Source: Symsagittifera roscoffensis (taxonomy: Eukaryota; Xenacoelomorpha; Acoela; Convolutidae). From it: a stretch of 64,000 nucleotides of DNA. A model generated the notes under the pieces. That model did no database searches, was not told the origin of the DNA, and was given only the letters and a program-made list of their open reading frames with translations. Positions within the stretch are counted from its first letter, which is position 1. Each line of letters begins with the position of its first letter. The DNA is taken from positions 17,249,623-17,313,622 of the forward strand of contig NC_087065.1 of NCBI RefSeq assembly GCF_963678635.1, read 5' to 3'. This document shows positions 60,036-64,000 of the stretch, in pieces. Both the position numbers and the translations under genes were made by a program.

Positions 60036-60371
60036 TAATAATTGGGAATATTTCTAATTAATGAATCTCGAAAACTTGTTTTCCATTTTTATTACTATAA
60101 ACTGAGTGCTTGAAGAATATCTGAAGAGCATAGCTGATTCGCGTCAGCAAATTTTATTGACAAATTTGAAGTTCGAAGTGGGAGGCCTTAAAATTAATCA
60201 ATTAATTACATTATGAGTATAACCAAACAAAAGAACGAGAAAAAATTTAAGCAGCGGCTATCAACATCAGTTAAGGAACCTTCTGAAGAACTTCCGAAGT
60301 TATTTATTTAAGAATATTTCACTGAAGTAGATTTTCAATATTCAACTATACAACATATTTGATTGTTTTAG

Positions 60372-60480
60372 GCATGTCACCGATCAAAAGACAGCGTGCC
60401 CTTTCCACGAATGAGAAAGAGAGGCCTCCCTTATTACAGTCGACAAAAAGAGAGATCTACACGAGAGGAAGACCCCCCTG
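60372..60480 (+). CDS. UCKL1: UCKL1-like gene, second recognised exon
   Basis: After two bases completing a Gly codon the exon encodes MSPIKRQRALSTNEKERPPL, then LQSTKREIYTRGRPPW. This matches the conserved region just before the kinase domain of UCKL1 proteins (basic 'SP.KR', 'EPPLL', 'IYT.GRPPWY'). The exon is bounded by TTTTAG|GC and CCCCTG|GTAAAG and ends with two bases of the Trp codon. The acceptor at 61865 provides the third base, so the phase fits. The segment links the disordered N-terminus to the P-loop domain. The ATG at 60374 is an internal Met in this model, though it could serve as an alternative start. Confidence 0.85.
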
Positions 60481-61864
60481 GTAAAGCCATTTGAACATCA
60501 CTTAGGCTAAACCAGTACCCCCTTTTGTATCTCTTTAGCAAAAGGATATATGGCTCTATTGTGCACCCCAAGACTTCATTTGCGCATTTAATTGTTCCTG
60601 AAAAACTGGTATTCTATTTTCCTACTAGACTTTGCGGTTTTCATGCCTCACGAAATAGTTGTTTATTTTATTTGCATGTCAGAGCAGATAGCTGAATTTT
60701 TCGGATGTTAGAATCGCAGAAGGTATGAACATGCTAGTGAAAGCTAAGCTTTATTGACAGTTGACTAATGTCTTGAATTTCACCCTGAAAACAAATAACC
60801 ATGTTGTTTAAATGCTTCATTTAATCTAAGTGATTCATTGATATCCCATAAATGGCGAGCATGGTCTCAATTTAATTTGGGATGATTTGGTAGTGCGGTA
60901 TAATTAGCCACGCATAAATAAATAATTTTGCGTTTTTCGTATAAATAAAATCTTTACAGCGCGCATAAATTAGTGCAGAGCATGGCCAAATTGGTAATGT
61001 TCAAACCCCCAGAAATTTTCAAAAAGTTATCTCCAGAGCTTTACAAAAAATTCAACTATTTTTTTTATATTTGAACTCAGGTAGTCGATATATTCAATGG
61101 AGTATAGAAAATTTTTGGTAAAAGCTATTGTTTCGACGGCCGAAATTTGACTGAATATAAAAAACCACCCTATGGATTATATTCGGCATTTCTTCGAAAG
61201 TTGGAATGATAATGTTGCATACAGCTAAATTGGTACATTTGGTGCATTTCAATATGATCTCATTATAACTGTTCTTTTGGCTTTCGAAATACGGTGCTCT
61301 GCTCTATTCAGTTAAGGAACATAACGTTCCTGGCACACCTCTTTTTAATTAAAGTTTTTTATTTAGGGCTTGAACAGAAAAATATTTTGATGCAAACGGG
61401 TCTTTGTTTGACAGTAATACAGTTCCACAGGTCTACAAAGGGTTTTGAAAATTTTGAAGTCAGCTTGCGAATCATTCCAATTTTTGGACCATTCGAATGT
61501 CGTCGGAACATGAATGGAAAAGTTCAGCGACCAGAATTGAGGGTTATAGTGGCCGATACCGTCTTTATCGTATAAGAAAGGATTTTATGATGCCTGTGAA
61601 TGATCTTTTTATATAAAATGTGTGCAGAAAAATAACGAGTGTTGGAAAAAATTGCAAAGGGCTTCCTCAGCTCCTTTTATTTGCACGTTTTTTACAAGCC
61701 CCCGGCCCTTTTCCTTGCTAGGCTTTCGTGGGGTGAGGGGAGTTATTCATTTGGCCATAGCCGTTCTCACCTCAGGAGGCATTGAGAACCCTCCGATATT
61801 TCGATCTCTCTGAAAGTTTTGGGATGACATTGGAAACCCTCCTACCGTGATCAATTGTTTGTAG
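60481..61864 (+). other. intron of the UCKL1-like gene
   Basis: Inferred 1384-base GT-AG intron (CTG|GTAAAG ... TTTGTAG|GT). AT-rich; the + frames at 61294-61575 and 61622-61813 resemble no family. Confidence 0.65.
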
Positions 61865-62015
61865 GTACACTCTGACTGGTAACAACATGAAGGAAGCCTT
61901 CATCATAGGTTTGTCAGGTGGCAGTGCCAGCGGGAAGACCACTGTAGCTGCCAGAATAATAGAGGAACTAGATCTGCACTGGGTCGTCATCCTATCAATG
62001 GACTCATTCTACAAG
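61865..62015 (+). CDS. UCKL1: UCKL1-like gene, kinase P-loop exon
   Basis: The exon encodes (W)[18 protein letters not shown], then [20 protein letters not shown] and [20 protein letters not shown] is the Walker A loop that binds ATP in uridine-cytidine kinases, and 'S.DSFYK' carries the conserved Asp near the nucleoside site. The enzyme phosphorylates uridine and cytidine to their monophosphates in pyrimidine salvage; UCKL1-type proteins add a C-terminal uracil phosphoribosyltransferase-like domain. The 'GRPPWY...[18 protein letters not shown]' context is closer to UCKL1 than to UCK1/2. The exon ends in phase 0 at TACAAG|GTAAGA, a strong donor. I found no following exon before 64000, so the rest of the kinase lies beyond the window. 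The 72-codon - frame here is a shadow. Confidence 0.92.
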
Positions 62016-62465
62016 GTAAGAATGTTTACCCCCGAAATTGGCGAGAAAATTAGGTAACACATAATTTGCTGTACTGTTGTAAATGACGTAGTAACATTTA
62101 GTCCATTCGTTATAAATTTTACCACCGTAACCAATTTTGAAAGAATTGGACAGTTTTGGACCGCTCGGACAGTTTTCGTTACCAAGTGGAAACCCGTAGC
62201 TTGCCCGATAAACTATTGAGTGGCTTTTTTATGTGGAGTATCTGAACATTATAGAACAAAAGTATTCGCTATTCAAAGCAGTTTTATGTGACTGGATGGA
62301 GAACTGGCATTTTTCATCTTATGTCTTTAATATAAAGAAAGTCAGAATTTTTTGCCATCGATGCTATGCTTTCATTTCCTGTCGAGCGCAACTTTCAATA
62401 AATTACTCTCAGCTTGACAGAATATGTTGAATCTTGAATTCTCGAGAACTTTTTTCTTCAAAGTC
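62016..62465 (+). other. start of the next UCKL1-like intron, no feature
   Basis: AT-rich sequence after the donor at 62016. It has several TTTTGGACAG-type words (for example GGACAGTTTTGGACCG) and no exon that I recognise. Confidence 0.4.
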
Positions 62466-63368
62466 AACGGTACCAACAAGATCAGCTTGAATAACTCCAA
62501 GGGTAAATAGTACCGGAATAGTTCTTGTCTGATTTTTTGTCTGAATCGAGTCAAACCCAGGCGCCGGCGGTTAAAAACCGAGCCATGTAATGGTCTGATC
62601 CGCCGCTCTCACTACAGATTATATCACTGCTGCGGCTGGATCCATTTGAAATGCATCGGCCATAACTCAATTAATCAACACACACACTTCTGCTGCCCAA
62701 ACTGTTAATACTAATAACTACTATCCAGAAATACCTACCCGCCTTTCATTCTACACCCAACACAACTCATCGACTCATCGCCTACTTACTCATACTAGAC
62801 TACTCACATCACACTCACCTGCATACCATATCCATCTCCCAACGTAAGACACTCCACATCCACCTGAACACCGGTCCAAAAGACCATCATCCCCCCCCCC
62901 CCCCCAAAAAAAGAACTTCAATTCCCCGAACCCCTACACTCACCGACACAACTAAAACCCCCACTCGAAATACCCCGAGAAACCGCTCACGTAACTCTAT
63001 CATCCCTCATGATTCTTCTAACCGTCTTCATTTATTGCAATGTAATTGCAACGGCTTCGGTGGTAAGGCACGTAATTTTACTCTCGACAGAAACAAGTAA
63101 GACCCCCTGATGCTCTTGCACGAAACCAAGCGCAATTCAACAGCAATACTCGCTTCGTGGTAACTATTATATTGTCAGCAATGACAGCGAAAAGGAAAGT
63201 AGAAGACTCCTTTTGGCAATAGTCAAAGATATCCCCTACGAACTAGACTCCCGACTCCTTTGGAATCCCAGACAAAAAAATCATCACCAAAGATGGAAAA
63301 ATCTCCCTGACTAACTTCTACATACCTCCGCGATCCTCGTGCCTCGAAGGCTACCTAGGATCTATAAA
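62466..63368 (+). pseudogene. 5' part of an APE-type LINE, copy 1, with endonuclease fragment
   Basis: The segment opens with CCAACAAGATCAGCTTG, passes a GC-rich stretch (CAGGCGCCGGCGGTTAAAAA), then a C/A-rich pyrimidine tract with a 15-C run at 62891-62905. From about 63020 it reads as an apurinic-type endonuclease: LHLLQCNCNGFGGKARNFTL, LMLLHETKRNS and, after a frame change, KISLTNFYIPPRSSCLEGY. 'LQ.N..G...K', 'L..ETK' and 'N.YIPP' are the entry motifs of non-LTR retrotransposon endonucleases, which nick target DNA to prime reverse transcription. Stops after NK and ASW show decay. No reverse transcriptase is present. It lies in the UCKL1-like intron in the same orientation. Confidence 0.7.
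62891..62905 (+). repeat. poly-C tract (15 C)
   Basis: Fifteen consecutive C followed by seven A, inside the pyrimidine-rich part of LINE copy 1. Homopolymer length is error-prone in assemblies. Confidence 0.95.
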
Positions 63369-64000
63369 TTACCAACAAGCTCAGCTTGATTAACTCCAAG
63401 GGTAAATAGTACCGGCATAGTTCTTGTCTGATTTTTGTCAATATTTTCATTTCTAAAACGAGCTAACTAAAAATTTCCAGCAAATTTCTTGCTTTGATTT
63501 TTTATTCTAACAAGCTGTACGAATGCGATTGTGTGCTCCAGCCGGAGAAGGCGCTTCGAAGAAATGAAACTGGCAAAGACAACTTTGCAAATGTCTTCAC
63601 TCCCCTTTTATCCTGAAGAGGACCAGTGCGACTGAAAAACTGAATCGTTTTCGGTAAGAGGATGTTCAGGACCGGCTTGGACACTCCTCTTACTACTACA
63701 TAATGTCCAGAATTGAGTCAAACCCAGGCGCCGGCGGTTAAAAACCGAGCCATGTAATGGTCTGATCCGCCGCTCTCACTACAGATTAGGTCACTGCTGC
63801 GACTGGATCCATTTGAAATGCATCGGCCCTAACTCAATTAATCAACAACACACACTTCTGCTGCCCAAACTGTTAATACTTATAACTACTATCCAAAAAT
63901 ACCTACCCGCCTTTCATTCTACACCCAACACAACTCATCGCCTACTTACTCATACTAGACTACTCACATCACACTCACCTGCATACCATATCCATCTCCC
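63369..64000 (+). mobile_element. 5' part of the same LINE, tandem copy 2 (runs off the window)
   Basis: It restarts with CCAACAAGCTCAGCTTG, as at 62472, then shows about 270 bases not present in copy 1 (63440-63710). From 63711 it repeats copy 1 almost exactly (CAAACCCAGGCGCCGGCGG, TCTGATCCGCCGCTCTC, CTACCCGCCTTTCATTC). The extra 270 bases are either an insertion here or a deletion in copy 1. The - strand 60-codon frame at 63502-63684 falls in it and is unassigned. Confidence 0.7.

Larger units (their letters stand above)
57449..60371 (+). other. intron of the UCKL1-like gene, mostly family B sequence
   Basis: Inferred 2.9-kb GT-AG intron (CAG|GTTAGT ... TTGTTTTAG|GC). It contains the family B copy at 57893-60035 and the foldback at 58613-58762. 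The stretches 57449-57892 and 60036-60371 hold nothing I recognise. Confidence 0.55.

Noticed and set aside
60213-60275. ATGAGTATAACC... as an alternative UCKL1-like exon before 60372
   Set aside because: Its candidate donor leaves phase 0, whereas the exon at 60372 needs phase 1, and the product has no similarity to the family.

Overview
The window is nuclear DNA of an animal, most likely an AT-rich invertebrate; I cannot name the species. The evidence is two recognisable intron-containing metazoan genes, very long AT-rich non-coding stretches, two fixed 200-N assembly gaps, and a dense mix of broken transposable elements (Ty3/Gypsy, BEL/Pao, Penelope-like, an APE-type LINE, Helitron-like, Tc1/mariner-type MITEs).

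Host genes. (1) A two-exon gene at 36823-40847 (+) encodes a type II Golgi membrane protein with a chondroitin N-acetylgalactosaminyltransferase domain (CSGALNACT-like); its splice sites match in phase. (2) The N-terminal part of a uridine-cytidine kinase-like 1 (UCKL1) gene lies on + in three exons (57256-57448, 60372-60480, 61865-62015). The last carries the Walker A loop, and the gene runs off the right edge. Both genes have introns filled with small transposons.

Layout. 1-3440: decayed Ty3/Gypsy element on -, with a gag-like frame and integrase. 3.9-5.6 kb: a repeat present three times in direct and inverted order. 6.2-8.5 kb: decayed BEL/Pao pol on - (reverse transcriptase, integrase, integrase C-terminal domain). 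9.1-10.2 kb: GC-rich inverted satellite-like block. 11.5-18.8 kb: a long run of broken + strand coding blocks of unknown origin. 18.9-35.1 kb: a 6.95-kb unit carrying a Penelope-like element, tandemly duplicated, then an array of 1.38-kb units. 36.5-46.7 kb: Helitron-like copies with internal arrays of about 170-bp repeats, around and inside the CSGALNACT-like gene. 40.9-60.0 kb: repeated elements with a hairpin at each end ('family B'), plus several MITEs. 62.4-64.0 kb: two tandem 5' pieces of a LINE.

The most unusual signal is family B. It has no coding capacity that I can see, two copies are almost the same length (about 765 bp), and it has terminal hairpins whose stems change in a compensatory way between copies. 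All family assignments rest on reading translated motifs by eye, without database searches.
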